Counted from the first letter of the stretch, positions 25,347 to 34,588 are shown. The stretch is 64,000 nucleotides of DNA from Luteibacter aegosomatissinici (GCF_023078495.1 NZ_CP095742.1:2418001-2482000); one strand, 5' to 3'. The notes: generated by a model not told the origin, from the sequence alone. Numbers and translations are program-made.

Positions 25347-26183
25347 ATGCAGAATTTCGCCCGCCGCCTCGCGACCCTGGTCGCGCTCTCGTTCGTTGCC
25401 GCCGCGTCGCATGCCGAGGGGGTCAATGATTTGCCGTGGCAAGTCGGCCCGACCAAGGTGCAGCTGGGTTCGCACGCCGCGCTGGATGTGCCGGCCGGCT
25501 ACGCCTTCCTCGGCCCGGACGGCACCCGCCGCCTCGACCTGATCATGCACAACCCGCCGGGCGATGCCGAAACCTACACGCTTGCCCCGGAAAGCATGGA
25601 TTGGGTGGCCTACTTCGATTACGACGATGTCGGCTATGTAAAAGACGACGAGAAGCTGGATGCGGACGACCTGCTGAAGTCGGTGAAGGAAGGCACCGAG
25701 GAAAGCAACGTGGAGCGCCGCAAGAACGGCTGGGACACGCTGACCCTGACGGGGTGGCAGTCGAAGCCGCAGTACGATTCGACATTCAAGTCGCTGACCT
25801 GGGCGTTTGTCGCGCGTAACGACAAGTCACACGAGGACGTGGTGAATTACAACGCGCGCCTGCTGGGCCGCAGCGGCGTGATGAGCGTCGTGCTCGTGGC
25901 CGATCCGGCGCAGTTGAATACCGCGATCGGTGACTTCAAGGGCGCCATCCACGGCTTTGCCTTCAATCCCGGCCAGTCGTACACCGATTTCCAGTCGGGC
26001 GATCGCGTGGCGGAGTATGGCCTCGGTGCGCTGATCGTCGGTGGTGCAGCGGCCGTGGCGGCAAAGAAGGGCTTCTTCGCGGTGATCCTCAGTGCGCTGG
26101 CGGCTGGCTGGAAGCTGGTGCTGGTCGGCCTTGCCGCCGTTGGCACGTTCTTCAAGCGCCTCTTCACCCGCAACAAGGCCTGA
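25347..26183 (+). CDS. DUF2167 membrane-anchored protein
   Basis: A 278-residue protein with a signal peptide (MQNFARRLATLVALSF then AAASHAEG). Its large domain is of the DUF2167 type, with WQVGPTKVQLG, YAFLGPDG, WVAYFDYDDVGYVKDDEKLD and NYNARLLGRSGVMSV. A C-terminal pair of hydrophobic segments (near residues 225-270) is followed by the basic tail RLFTRNKA. AGGAAG lies about seven bases before the ATG at 25347; a longer upstream frame adds no signal. It belongs to an operon with the next two genes. The function of the family is not known. Confidence 0.8.
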   Translation: MQNFARRLATLVALSFVAAASHAEGVNDLPWQVGPTKVQLGSHAALDVPAGYAFLGPDGTRRLDLIMHNPPGDAETYTLAPESMDWVAYFDYDDVGYVKDDEKLDADDLLKSVKEGTEESNVERRKNGWDTLTLTGWQSKPQYDSTFKSLTWAFVARNDKSHEDVVNYNARLLGRSGVMSVVLVADPAQLNTAIGDFKGAIHGFAFNPGQSYTDFQSGDRVAEYGLGALIVGGAAAVAAKKGFFAVILSALAAGWKLVLVGLAAVGTFFKRLFTRNKA

Positions 26184-26191
26184 TCGCCCCG

Positions 26192-26905
26192 ATGCTCCCC
26201 CACGCCTGGTGGCTGCTGGCCGGTGTCGTCGTCATGTATGTCTACGACGCCGTGCTGCTGCTTTATCACAATGAAGTCGTTTTCCACGAGGGGCGTGGTG
26301 GGCGTTGGTCGTTCTCGGTGGGTTCTGATTTCCAACTGGCGGGGCGCCATGTCTTCCTGCCATCCATGCTTGCCCCTACGCGACGGGTGTTGCGGCTGCG
26401 CTGGACCTCGCATCAATCCCTGCTGCCGCCGGCGCCTCTGCGCGGCCTGCGTGCCTGGCGAGTGGGTGGAGCCGCGTGCGCGTGGCCTGTCATGCTTGTG
26501 GCTTGCTTGTTCGCCGTGATGCCCGCTGCGGTGTACAGCCCTATTCCCGTGCTGTTGGCGTGGATGGCGGCGCTGTACGTCGCCATCCCTTCGACCGTGC
26601 TGCGCCTGTGGCGCGTGCGCCGTGTCATCGGCCTCAGCCGCAAGGATGCCGCAGGCATCACGTCCGATGCCCTGTTGTGTGCGCCATATTCGCTGAACGT
26701 CGTCCGCAAGCTTGGCTCGCGTGCGGGCGATCGTTTTGATCTGGTGTCCGTGGCGCACGCCTTGCTTGAAGCACCGGAACGCGTGCGGCTTACCCGCGCG
26801 ATCCAGACGCGCATTCGTCACCAGTTGGACCTCGAAGACCTGGGGAGCGAGCGGCATGCCCAGCTCCAGGCGTACTCCCGGCAGCTTGAAGGCGCCCTGG
26901 CATGA
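26192..26905 (+). CDS. membrane protein, function unknown
   Basis: A 237-residue protein with three predicted membrane helices (about residues 5-25, 95-115 and 118-135) and a long basic C-terminal half. I do not recognise a family. It starts eight bases after the DUF2167 gene and overlaps the J-domain gene by four bases (ATGA at 26902-26905). The three genes are thus a tightly coupled unit, possibly for membrane quality control or envelope assembly. That role is inferred only from the J-domain partner. Confidence 0.6.
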   Translation: MLPHAWWLLAGVVVMYVYDAVLLLYHNEVVFHEGRGGRWSFSVGSDFQLAGRHVFLPSMLAPTRRVLRLRWTSHQSLLPPAPLRGLRAWRVGGAACAWPVMLVACLFAVMPAAVYSPIPVLLAWMAALYVAIPSTVLRLWRVRRVIGLSRKDAAGITSDALLCAPYSLNVVRKLGSRAGDRFDLVSVAHALLEAPERVRLTRAIQTRIRHQLDLEDLGSERHAQLQAYSRQLEGALA

Positions 26906-27222
26906 GCCTCACCGATATCGTCGTCATCGCCCTGGCCTTGTTCATTGGGTACAAATTCACTGCAGCCATGCTGGTGGACTCCAGGGAGACCGCGGACGCG
27001 CCACGCGTGCCGCCAGCCTCCGTGAAACGCCCGTGGCATGAAGTGTTGAACGTGGCGCCTGACGCCAGTCGCGAACAGATCGTGGATGCCTACCGCCGCC
27101 TTATCCGAGAACACCACCCCGACCGCGTAGCGAACCTGGGCAAGGAATTCCGCGACCTGGCCGAGCGCCGGGCTTCGGAGATCAACGTGGCGTATGACGA
27201 AGCGCTTCAGCAGTTAGGCTGA
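26902..27222 (+). CDS. membrane-anchored J-domain (DnaJ-like) protein
   Basis: A 106-residue protein. Residues 4-24 form one membrane helix. A cytoplasmic J domain follows (about residues 44-104), with PWHEVLNV, AYRRLIREHHPD and INVAYDEAL. The HPD tripeptide (residues 72-74) that stimulates DnaK ATPase is intact. It lacks the Gly/Phe and zinc-finger regions of DnaJ, so it should recruit DnaK to the inner membrane. It overlaps the upstream membrane-protein gene by four bases. Confidence 0.85.
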   Translation: MSLTDIVVIALALFIGYKFTAAMLVDSRETADAPRVPPASVKRPWHEVLNVAPDASREQIVDAYRRLIREHHPDRVANLGKEFRDLAERRASEINVAYDEALQQLG

Positions 27223-27271
27223 GCGTTCGTCCGAGGCCGGGCATTCGGCATGCATCCATTTCGCGTTGTTC

Positions 27272-27298
27272 TTCGTACATCTAGATCAGATGTACGAA
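27272..27298. repeat. perfect inverted repeat at the ribosome site of the DUF2878 gene
   Basis: Arms TTCGTACATCT and AGATGTACGAA (11 bases each) surround the five-base spacer AGATC. The right arm touches the AAAGGAA ribosome site of the downstream gene (ATG at 27311). It could be a protein operator or a hairpin that hides the ribosome site. It is not found elsewhere in the window. Confidence 0.65.
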
Positions 27299-27310
27299 AG
27301 GAACCCTGCC

Positions 27311-27820
27311 ATGTGGATGCGCACGCTTAACTTCGTCGGCTACCAGGCGCTATGGTTTGCGCTGGTGATAGGCGCTGCCAGGGGCACCACCGGCCTTGCT
27401 ATTACAGCGGCCGTCCTGTTTATCGCCATACAGATTGCGTGCGGAAGCGAACGCCTGAGCGACTTGCGCCGGCTGATTGTCGCCCTCGTACTGGGCACAT
27501 TCGTTGACGGCGTCCCTTCCCTGCTCGGCTGGTGGCAGTACGCCACGCCCTGGCCCGCGCTTCCTCCCGGTGGGGCTCCACTGTGGATACTAGCCCTGTG
27601 GGCGTGCTTCTCCACGACCATCAGCCGCTCGCTCCAGTTCGTACAGGGTGCGCCATGGCTCGGCGCACTGCTCGGCGCCGTAGGTGGCCCGCTCGCTTAC
27701 CTTGCGGCCGCACATGGTTGGCAAGCCGTCCACTTCGACGTGGAACCTGTGATCTACATCGCCTGGCTCGCCGCGGCCTGGGCGATCGCTATTCCGTTGC
27801 TCGCCCGTCGATCGTGTTGA
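27311..27820 (+). CDS. DUF2878-type membrane protein
   Basis: A 169-residue inner-membrane protein with five or six helices, starting at the ATG at 27311 (AAAGGAA upstream). An upstream TTG in frame would add 15 polar residues and was rejected. Features such as NFVGYQALWFALV, ERLSDLRRLIVALVLGTFVDG and the WPALPPGGAPLWILALWA loop fit the DUF2878 family, of unknown function. A perfect inverted repeat overlaps its leader, suggesting specific control. It faces the small 27861-28286 gene. Confidence 0.72.
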   Translation: MWMRTLNFVGYQALWFALVIGAARGTTGLAITAAVLFIAIQIACGSERLSDLRRLIVALVLGTFVDGVPSLLGWWQYATPWPALPPGGAPLWILALWACFSTTISRSLQFVQGAPWLGALLGAVGGPLAYLAAAHGWQAVHFDVEPVIYIAWLAAAWAIAIPLLARRSC

Positions 27821-27860
27821 TCGGATCGCGCGAATTCTGTTGCAGCGCGCGAGGGCGGCG

Positions 27861-28286
27861 TTACCTGGGAGCGAATTCGAATTGATCCAGCATGTCGGCG
27901 ATCTTGCCGCGCTCGTCATCCGGTATGCCGGGGGCTTCAAGCACGTTCCTCAGCAGATAGAACTCGGTTTCATTCGCGATCACACCGCGCTTGAGCACGG
28001 CAGCTACTTTCTTCGACATCATGGCGCGAACGGCCGCAATACTTGGCGCGCCTTCAGCCGCGAGCCGCACCGATAGTCTCGCGAGCTGGTCCGGCGACGC
28101 ATGCTCGAGGTCTTCCATGACATCGCCCAGCGCTATGCGTAGACCTTCGCGCGCACGCGCCGGGGCCTTCTTCTCCATTTCGGCCAAGACGTACATTGGC
28201 CGATGTTCGTCGGGCAATCCACCGAGATCAAGTTCGGTATCGACATAGATCCGAAAAAAGAGCTTGAGACTCTCGTAGCGCGTCAT
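27861..28286 (-). CDS. hypothetical protein coupled to a GNAT acetyltransferase
   Basis: A 141-residue soluble, acidic and helical protein (MTRYESLKLFFRIYVDTELD). Its GGAGG ribosome site is about six bases upstream, and its ATG overlaps the stop of the GNAT gene by four bases (28283-28286). No known domain is recognised. Coupling to an acetyltransferase suggests a partner or a substrate protein, but this is only a guess. Confidence 0.6.
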   Translation of the reverse strand: MTRYESLKLFFRIYVDTELDLGGLPDEHRPMYVLAEMEKKAPARAREGLRIALGDVMEDLEHASPDQLARLSVRLAAEGAPSIAAVRAMMSKKVAAVLKRGVIANETEFYLLRNVLEAPGIPDDERGKIADMLDQFEFAPR

Positions 28287-28828
28287 GGCGCACCTCCGTG
28301 GAGTGGAGATGTCTCCGTCTCACGCGTGTACTTGCCCGTCATCTTGCCATTCAATTCGGTATCGGCGTGGTAGCGCAGGCCGAGGCGCTCCGCGACGCGA
28401 ATCGAGGCGCGGTTGTCAGCATTGATTAACGCATGCACCCTCGGTTCGCGGCGGACATCGAACGCGTACGCAAGCACGGCCGCGGCGGCTTCAGGCGCCA
28501 CGCCTTGACCCCAGAAGGTGCGGTACGTGTTCCAGCCGAGCTCCATGCCCGGCATGCCATCGCGGAAAAACGCACCCACGTTGCCAACCAGCTCGCCGGT
28601 GTCCTTCCGTTCTATAGCCCACCAGCCCGCACCGCCCAACAGCCACAGGCCGGCGTGCGACCCAAAGACCCGCCAAGCCAGCTTACGGTCGGAAACATTG
28701 AGGTGGGTCATGCTCTCCGGATCGGAGAGGTGCGCGGCGAAGGCTTCGAAATCCTCGGGGCGGTACTCGCGCAGCAGGAAGCGCTCGGTCTGGAGGCGTG
28801 GTACGGAAACGGTGAACGTTGACGCCAT
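28283..28828 (-). CDS. GNAT acetyltransferase, RimJ/RimL type
   Basis: A 181-residue acetyltransferase with the layout of the RimJ/RimL (Acetyltransf_3) group. It has LQTERFLLREYRPEDFEAFA at the N-terminus, WWAIERKDTGELVGNVG, the acetyl-CoA loop region YRTFWGQGVAPEAAAAVL, and NADNRASIRVAERLGL (motif B). The family N-acetylates proteins or small molecules, and the substrate is unknown. It starts at the ATG at 28828 after a GAGGGG stretch. The following small ORF (27861-28286) is coupled to it. Confidence 0.85.
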   Translation of the reverse strand: MASTFTVSVPRLQTERFLLREYRPEDFEAFAAHLSDPESMTHLNVSDRKLAWRVFGSHAGLWLLGGAGWWAIERKDTGELVGNVGAFFRDGMPGMELGWNTYRTFWGQGVAPEAAAAVLAYAFDVRREPRVHALINADNRASIRVAERLGLRYHADTELNGKMTGKYTRETETSPLHGGAP

Positions 28829-28901
28829 GGCTTCAGCCCCTCACGGCAGTTGCGTGCCCGCATAGTAGCCGCTCGGGTCGCCGTGAACAGGGCCATACGA
28901 C

Positions 28902-31493
28902 CTAGTTCGAGCCCACCAGCCCCAACCGTCCTGCCGCCGCCACCGCTTCACCACGCGAGCAGACATCCAGTTTGCGCAGGATGGCCGAAATGTGATGCTC
29001 CACGGTCTTCTCGGAACGGACAATGCGCTGGGCAATTTCGGCGTTCGAAAGGCCCTGGGCCAACAGGGTCATCACGTGGAGTTCGCGCGTGGTGAGGCCG
29101 GCAGGGTTAGCCACCGTCGTCGCTCTTGGCCCACGCGTGACGCCGCGCACACCGGCCTGGCGCAATTGCTGGCGACATAGTTTGACGGTGGCCGCGGCGC
29201 CCAGGCCTTCGAAGATCGCGAGGGCGGCCAGCTTGTCACCCTCGCCGCCATCCCACAGGGCCACGGCACGCATATAGGGACAACCCAGCTGCTCCCATGC
29301 CGCTGCGGCATGCTGCCAGTCGCCGCTGGCCTGCATCGTGTAGGGATCTTCGTCGTCCTGGTACGCGCCCGGCCCCTCGCCCAGCTTTGAACACCAGAAG
29401 GTGACTTCGCCCAGTTCGCGGCGATCACCCAGATCACCGGCCATCTCGCAGGTTTGCCTTACCCACGGATCCTGCAACGAGGTGTCGCCGCGCAGCCATG
29501 CCGCTTCGGCCCGTGCGGCTGCCACTGGAGCCAGCCGTTGCAGCTCTCCGGTGCAGCTGGCGAGTTCGCTCGCTTCGTCGATCAGCGTATCTGCGCCTGA
29601 ATCGCCGCGACGCAAGCGGATGCGGGCCAGCACAGCCATGGCAGGGATCCGCGTCACCGGCGCCACGGCATCGCGCACGATCATCTGGCTGGCCAGCCGG
29701 GCGGCATCGTCCCAGCGGCCTTGCTCAAAATCGACGCGGGCCTTCCACACCAGGATGTAGTTCGCCCAGGCATCCAGGTCGCGGTCGGCGAAGTACAGGT
29801 TGGCCTCCTCGATGGTGCGCATGGCGAGCGCGAAGTCACGCGCAATGACCTCGGTGCTGGTCAGGTTCGCGTACGCGCGGGCGACATGTTCGCCATAGCC
29901 GTGTTCCAACGCGAGGCTCAGGCTCTCTTCGAGCAGCGTGCGCCCTTCCGCCTCGCCGCGTGCGTACATGGCCGCGCCTACGTTGTTCATCGCGTGACAC
30001 AGCACCTCGGTGTCGCCGATGCGCTTCGCCAGTTCGATAGCGCGAGTGCCCCACGCGATGGCTTCGCCAGTACGCCCGGCCAGCATGTCCAGTTGCGAAC
30101 GGTTGCTCAGCGCCCAGGCGAATTCGCTGTCCTCGGCGAGGGGTTCGAGCAAGGCGATGGCCTGGTCCGCGTGCGCCTCCGCCTCGCGATTGCGTCCGGC
30201 AAACCAGTGCAATCGCGATAGCCACCGCAGGGTCCGCCCTTCCTGTGTGAGGTCGCCCAGCTCGCGCCACAGGGTCAATGCGCGCAGGCTTGCGGCCAGT
30301 GCTTCATCCGCCTGATCCGTGAGGTAGCACTGATAGGAACGCTGGCCGAGCAGCACCGCCTGCTCGCGCGGTGAGATGCCGGCCGCGTGCGCCAGGGCCA
30401 CGCCGTAGAGCTTCGCTGCCTCGCAATGCGATCCGTGTGAGATCGCTTCCATCGCGGCAGCGGGGACGTAGCGCAGCACGGCGTCCGTATCGTGCGCGCC
30501 GGCGGCGTGGTGCACCAGCCGGGCGAGCGGCACGCCACTGCCTTCGGCCTCCAGGTGCGCGAGCATGTTTTCGTGCAGCAAGGTGGCATGTGGTACTGAA
30601 AGCGCCTTTTCCATGGCAATGCGCGCGAGTTCATGGCGATATGCATACCAGCCATCGGTGAGCGTGAGCAGGCCCGAGGCAAGTGCGGCGGAAATGTCCT
30701 CTGCCATGGGCGTGAGCACCGCATCCACCGTGGCCACGTCAATACGCGCAGGCACGATGGCAACCAGATCCAGCAACGCACGCACGGCGGGCGTCTGCCG
30801 TGCGGCGCGGCCCAGCACGGCATCGCGCACACTGGCGGGGACGCCGTCGGCACGCAGCACCTCGGTGACGAAGAAGGGGTTGCCACCGGTCGCGGCAAAA
30901 ATGCCCTCGACGGGATAACCGCATTGCATGGCCATGCTCGCCACACCCTCTTCCGAAAGCGGCAGCAAGGGAAGCCGGATCGCCGCATCGGCAGGCAGGT
31001 CGCCAAACACCAGCTGCAGCGGATGCTTGTCACCGACTTCATCGTCACGGTAGGTAAGCAGGAGCATCGCGCGCAGCGGGGCGATGCGCCGCGCCAGGTA
31101 CTTCACCAGGTCCAGCGTGGCGGTATCAGCCCAGTGCAGGTCTTCCAGGATCAGCAGCGTGGTGCGTGGCGATTGCTGCAGGTCGGCAAGCACGGCACTA
31201 AAAAGCCGCGCACGGTGCCCATCCACGCCGAGCATGCCTTGTACCTCGGGATCGAACGCACTGGCCATGTCGTAGATGGGCCCGAGCGGCCGCGGGGAAA
31301 ACAGCGCTTCGCAGCTACCCCACAGCACCCGGTCGCCATCGACCGCGCGGTCCCGTACCAGCCGGCGGACCAGCGCGGTCTTGCCGATGCCCGCCTCGCC
31401 GCTGACCAGCACGGTGAGGCCGGAGCCTTGCCCTGCCCGCCCAGCGGCATCGTGCAGGCGTTGCAGCGCGTAATCGCGTTCAATGAGTTCCAC
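28902..31493 (-). CDS. large AAA/LuxR transcriptional regulator (LAL/MalT-like)
   Basis: A protein of about 863 residues. GTG at 31493 was chosen because GGGGAG precedes it and it places ELIERDYALQRLHDAAGRA at the N-terminus, as is usual; a further 12 codons upstream are possible. It has an ATPase domain with a P-loop (GEAGIGKT, residues 32-39) and TLLILEDLHWAD as Walker B. A long TPR-like helical middle follows, with a C-terminal LuxR helix-turn-helix (LTTRELHVMTLLAQGLSNAE onward). Such regulators sense a ligand and activate nearby genes. It stands alone, and its target is not evident here. Confidence 0.85.
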   Translation of the reverse strand: MELIERDYALQRLHDAAGRAGQGSGLTVLVSGEAGIGKTALVRRLVRDRAVDGDRVLWGSCEALFSPRPLGPIYDMASAFDPEVQGMLGVDGHRARLFSAVLADLQQSPRTTLLILEDLHWADTATLDLVKYLARRIAPLRAMLLLTYRDDEVGDKHPLQLVFGDLPADAAIRLPLLPLSEEGVASMAMQCGYPVEGIFAATGGNPFFVTEVLRADGVPASVRDAVLGRAARQTPAVRALLDLVAIVPARIDVATVDAVLTPMAEDISAALASGLLTLTDGWYAYRHELARIAMEKALSVPHATLLHENMLAHLEAEGSGVPLARLVHHAAGAHDTDAVLRYVPAAAMEAISHGSHCEAAKLYGVALAHAAGISPREQAVLLGQRSYQCYLTDQADEALAASLRALTLWRELGDLTQEGRTLRWLSRLHWFAGRNREAEAHADQAIALLEPLAEDSEFAWALSNRSQLDMLAGRTGEAIAWGTRAIELAKRIGDTEVLCHAMNNVGAAMYARGEAEGRTLLEESLSLALEHGYGEHVARAYANLTSTEVIARDFALAMRTIEEANLYFADRDLDAWANYILVWKARVDFEQGRWDDAARLASQMIVRDAVAPVTRIPAMAVLARIRLRRGDSGADTLIDEASELASCTGELQRLAPVAAARAEAAWLRGDTSLQDPWVRQTCEMAGDLGDRRELGEVTFWCSKLGEGPGAYQDDEDPYTMQASGDWQHAAAAWEQLGCPYMRAVALWDGGEGDKLAALAIFEGLGAAATVKLCRQQLRQAGVRGVTRGPRATTVANPAGLTTRELHVMTLLAQGLSNAEIAQRIVRSEKTVEHHISAILRKLDVCSRGEAVAAAGRLGLVGSN

Positions 31494-31581
31494 TGTGCCG
31501 GCTCCCCGGAACCTGCCCCATTCTTGCACCGGGCAGGTTCCAGCCGAGTGAAGCCCACTGCCGTCTTTGTGGTTTTACGCC

Positions 31582-31935
31582 TCACGCGGCGAGGTAGCTG
31601 AAGGGCAACCAGGGGGCGCGCAGCCGCGAAGACGTCGCCGCCGCTTTTCCGGAATGCCCGATCCCGAGATAGAAGTACGGATCGAGCACCGAGACTTCGG
31701 TGATGCTGCCCACCGGGAGCTGGTTGCGGTGGGCGACCTCGCGGATGGCTTCCGGCGTGGGCGCATCGTAGACGCAGTAGGTACGCGTACGGTCGAGGCT
31801 GACGTACGAGTGCACCCAGGTCACGCCCTCTTCGGCATTGGTGCGGACGATGTTCCGGCACATACGGTCGCCGGTCTCATTGGTGGGAAGATCCAGGCCG
31901 CCGGGGAAGGCGCGTTCAACGATAAAACGTGGCAT
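31582..31935 (-). CDS. DUF4242 family protein
   Basis: A 117-residue protein of the DUF4242 (SCO4226 nickel-binding-like) type. It begins MPRFIVERAFPGGL and includes TWVHSYVSLDRTRTYCVYDAPTP, the family signature, in which the first strand and the Cys-containing strand form a ferredoxin-like fold. GGAGAA lies eight bases before the ATG. It is divergent from the GlxA-type regulator with about 200 bases between. That regulator is the natural candidate for controlling it. Confidence 0.75.
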   Translation of the reverse strand: MPRFIVERAFPGGLDLPTNETGDRMCRNIVRTNAEEGVTWVHSYVSLDRTRTYCVYDAPTPEAIREVAHRNQLPVGSITEVSVLDPYFYLGIGHSGKAAATSSRLRAPWLPFSYLAA

Positions 31936-32134
31936 GGGGGGTTCTCCTTCGGTGGTGACAGCCCAGTGGCGGACTGTGATGCCAGACTACGGAGACGCGC
32001 CCTGCCCGCCATCGGGGATATCCCCCAGATTGCGTCGCCCGGCCCCCAACCTTGGGGTGCCGTGGGTTGGGTTGACGGCCGCGATGCGCATGCGCCACCT
32101 TCGCCGCACCCAGGCCACGCCAGGTCGCCACCCC

Positions 32135-33070
32135 ATGCGCCGCGAGATCGCCATTGTCATTTTCCCGGGGTTTCAGCTGCTGGACGCGGCGGGCCCGATC
32201 GCCGTGTTCGAGATGGCCGAGCGTTTCCGGCCGGAGAGCTACGCGATCCAGGTCATCGCAGAAGGGGGTGGCGTGGTACGCAGCTCGTCGGGCGTGTGCC
32301 TGACCGCCGCGCCACTGGAGCATGGCCGCTTCGATACCGTGATCGTGGCCGGCGGCAACCTGGCGCAGGTGGAGGCAGGCCAGCCCGGCATCGCTACCCT
32401 GCTCGCCCGCGACGACTGGCGGCGCGCCGCCGGCGTGTACTCAGGCGCATTCTTCCTGGCGGATTCCGGGCTGCTCGACGGCCGCCTTGCCACGACCCAC
32501 TGGGCGGCCGCCGATCGCTTCCGCCAGCGCTACCCGCAGGTGCGCCTGGATGCGGACCGGATGTTCATCCGCGATGGCAGGGTGTGGACATCGGCCGGCA
32601 TCTCCGCAGGCATCGACCTGGCACTCGCGCTGGTCGAGGATGATCTGGGCCCGGGCATTGCGCGGCGTACCGCACAGCAATTGGTGGTGCACCAACGTCG
32701 GCACGCAGGGCAATCGCAGTATTCGGTCCTCGTGGAGCAAGGGGGCAAGACGGGGCGCTTCGGCGACCTGCTCGGATGGATGCGTTCCCGCCTCGGCGAG
32801 CCGATGCCCGTTGAGCGCCTGGCCGAACGCGCGGCGATGAGCCCGCGCAACTTCGCTCGCGCCTTCTCGGCAGAGATCGGTGCGACACCGGCGAAGGTGG
32901 TCGAGGGGCTACGCCTGGAGGCGGCTCGCCTGGCGGTGGAAACCAGCCATTTGCACCTGGAGCACATCGCGATCTCGACGGGTTTCGGTGATGCCAACCG
33001 CATGCGCCGTGCTTTCGTCCGGGCATTTGGTAGCTCCCCGCAATCGCTGCGGCGTAGCGCGGGCACCTGA
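32135..33070 (+). CDS. GlxA-family transcriptional regulator (DJ-1/PfpI plus AraC HTH)
   Basis: A 311-residue regulator. The N-terminal half is DJ-1/PfpI-like (IAIVIFPGFQLLDAAGPIAV, then DTVIVAGGN and AGVYSGAFFLADSGLLDG; the usual nucleophile Cys is Ser or Ala in this segment). The C-terminal half is an AraC-type double helix-turn-helix with AERAAMSPRNFARAFSAEIG and ISTGFGDANRMRRAFVRAFG. The ATG at 32135 starts the domain directly. Upstream in-frame ATGs near 32084-32090 add only a basic, low-complexity stretch. Confidence 0.85.
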   Translation: MRREIAIVIFPGFQLLDAAGPIAVFEMAERFRPESYAIQVIAEGGGVVRSSSGVCLTAAPLEHGRFDTVIVAGGNLAQVEAGQPGIATLLARDDWRRAAGVYSGAFFLADSGLLDGRLATTHWAAADRFRQRYPQVRLDADRMFIRDGRVWTSAGISAGIDLALALVEDDLGPGIARRTAQQLVVHQRRHAGQSQYSVLVEQGGKTGRFGDLLGWMRSRLGEPMPVERLAERAAMSPRNFARAFSAEIGATPAKVVEGLRLEAARLAVETSHLHLEHIAISTGFGDANRMRRAFVRAFGSSPQSLRRSAGT

Positions 33071-33203
33071 GGCGGGCTGTCCACCCGGCCCGCGTTACTC
33101 GGTGCGGCTGGCGGTTTTCGCACGGAAATTGTCCTTGCGGCTGCGCCGCGGTGTCGCGGATAACTGGCCGCGAGACCTTCACTCAGTCCCCATGAGGATT
33201 CGC

Positions 33204-34193
33204 ATGCGCCTCCCTCTCTTCGTCATGGCCTCCGTGGTGTGCCTGGGTGCCGCCCAAGCGGCAGCCATACAGCCGACATCGCCCACGACCGGCGCGCGCC
33301 TTGATCATGTCCTGTTGTGGGGACGCAACATCGATCAGGCGACATCGGTCATGGCGGTGAAGCTAGGCTTTCAAGTGCGGCCTGGCCGCGATCCCGGCGG
33401 CGTGGAAAACCGCTACATCCGGTTCTCAGACACCAGCTTTATCGAACTGCTCGGTATTACGCGGCCCAACCCCGCATTCGATCCCGGGATGAAGGAGGAC
33501 CAGCAGGCGCTGAAGGGCGGCCCGGGCTCGAGGACCTTCGGCATACGTACGACATCGCTGGAGCCGTTACGCATCGCACTGCAGGCCCTGAAATACCCCG
33601 TGACCCCGGTCTTCTCCGGCCCCGACAGCAGCAAGCCGGGCTGGCGTCTGTTCGCGTTCGATCTGGATAAGCCGCCGTTATCCAGCAACACCTTCTTCAT
33701 CGATTACGCGAAGGGCTATGCGCCGGATCAGTTCGATCCGGACAATGCGACCGACTATCGTGTGACCCGGGAGCACCCGAACGGCGCACGGGCGCTCACG
33801 TCGATATGGCTGGTGTCGGCCAATGCCGATGCGGATCGGCAGCAACTCGAGAGGATGGGCTTTGGTCATGCCGTGCCCATCAAACTCCCCGCTGTCGCGG
33901 CGTCGGGATTCTGCGTTCCGGTGGGGCCCACGGCGTTGCTGACATTGCAGCCCGATGGGCCTGGCATCGCCACGCAGGCCATGGCCAGTGGCGGCGCGCG
34001 CGTGCTTGGCGTGAGCTTCGCTGTTGACGACCTCGGCCGTGCCCAGCGTTGGGTCGAGCGCGGATACGAGCAAACCCTGGTGACCTACGCAGGTGCACAG
34101 GGCGAGGCGTTCCTCGCACCGACCCAGGGTGATCTTGGGCTTTCCGTCGAATTCCATGCGACGCGGAAGACTGCGTCGCCCTGCGCGCAGTGA
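33204..34193 (+). CDS. secreted VOC/glyoxalase-like protein
   Basis: A 329-residue exported protein. The ATG at 33204 with GAGGA five bases upstream gives a clean signal peptide (MRLPLFVMASVVCLGAAQA); the ATG at 33192 lacks a ribosome site. The mature part resembles the two-module glyoxalase-like family (PF13468 type), with GARLDHVLLWGRNIDQATSV, RYIRFSDTSFIELLGI and, later, GARVLGVSFAVDDLGRAQRW. Its place outside the cytoplasm is unusual for a VOC protein. The substrate is unknown. Confidence 0.72.
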   Translation: MRLPLFVMASVVCLGAAQAAAIQPTSPTTGARLDHVLLWGRNIDQATSVMAVKLGFQVRPGRDPGGVENRYIRFSDTSFIELLGITRPNPAFDPGMKEDQQALKGGPGSRTFGIRTTSLEPLRIALQALKYPVTPVFSGPDSSKPGWRLFAFDLDKPPLSSNTFFIDYAKGYAPDQFDPDNATDYRVTREHPNGARALTSIWLVSANADADRQQLERMGFGHAVPIKLPAVAASGFCVPVGPTALLTLQPDGPGIATQAMASGGARVLGVSFAVDDLGRAQRWVERGYEQTLVTYAGAQGEAFLAPTQGDLGLSVEFHATRKTASPCAQ

Positions 34194-34588
34194 GTGGAGA
34201 ACCACGCAGGCTGACGTCATACGTGCGGCCTATGCCGTGTTCGAACGTAGTGCTACGGACGCGGTACACGCGGCGAAAACTTGCTGCGCCGGCTCTCACG
34301 CGTTCGTGAGCGAAGATATGCGAGTGCGTGACAAGTCCGCGGTGTGCATCACTTTGCTGTACGTACGTCTTTGCCATTTCTCGCACTGGTTCACGCGACG
34401 ATTCTCACCGCGCGGCCTATTTCGAAAGATATTGCGTGAAGACCGCCGGATCCCGCTCGTACCAACGAATTACGGCACAAAGGTCTACATCGAAAGGCAG
34501 TGATCAACGCGAAAAACGCCAGCGTATAACCGTCCTCGGCAGGTAGTGCGCACGCACACGTTGCGTGGCTCCAGAACGGTGACCGCCC
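34194..34588. other. gene-free region before the cupin gene
   Basis: A 395-base gap with somewhat lower GC than its flanks and no frame that has a good ribosome site or family match. It probably holds the promoter and leader of the JmjC-like gene. Nothing else is recognised. Confidence 0.4.
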
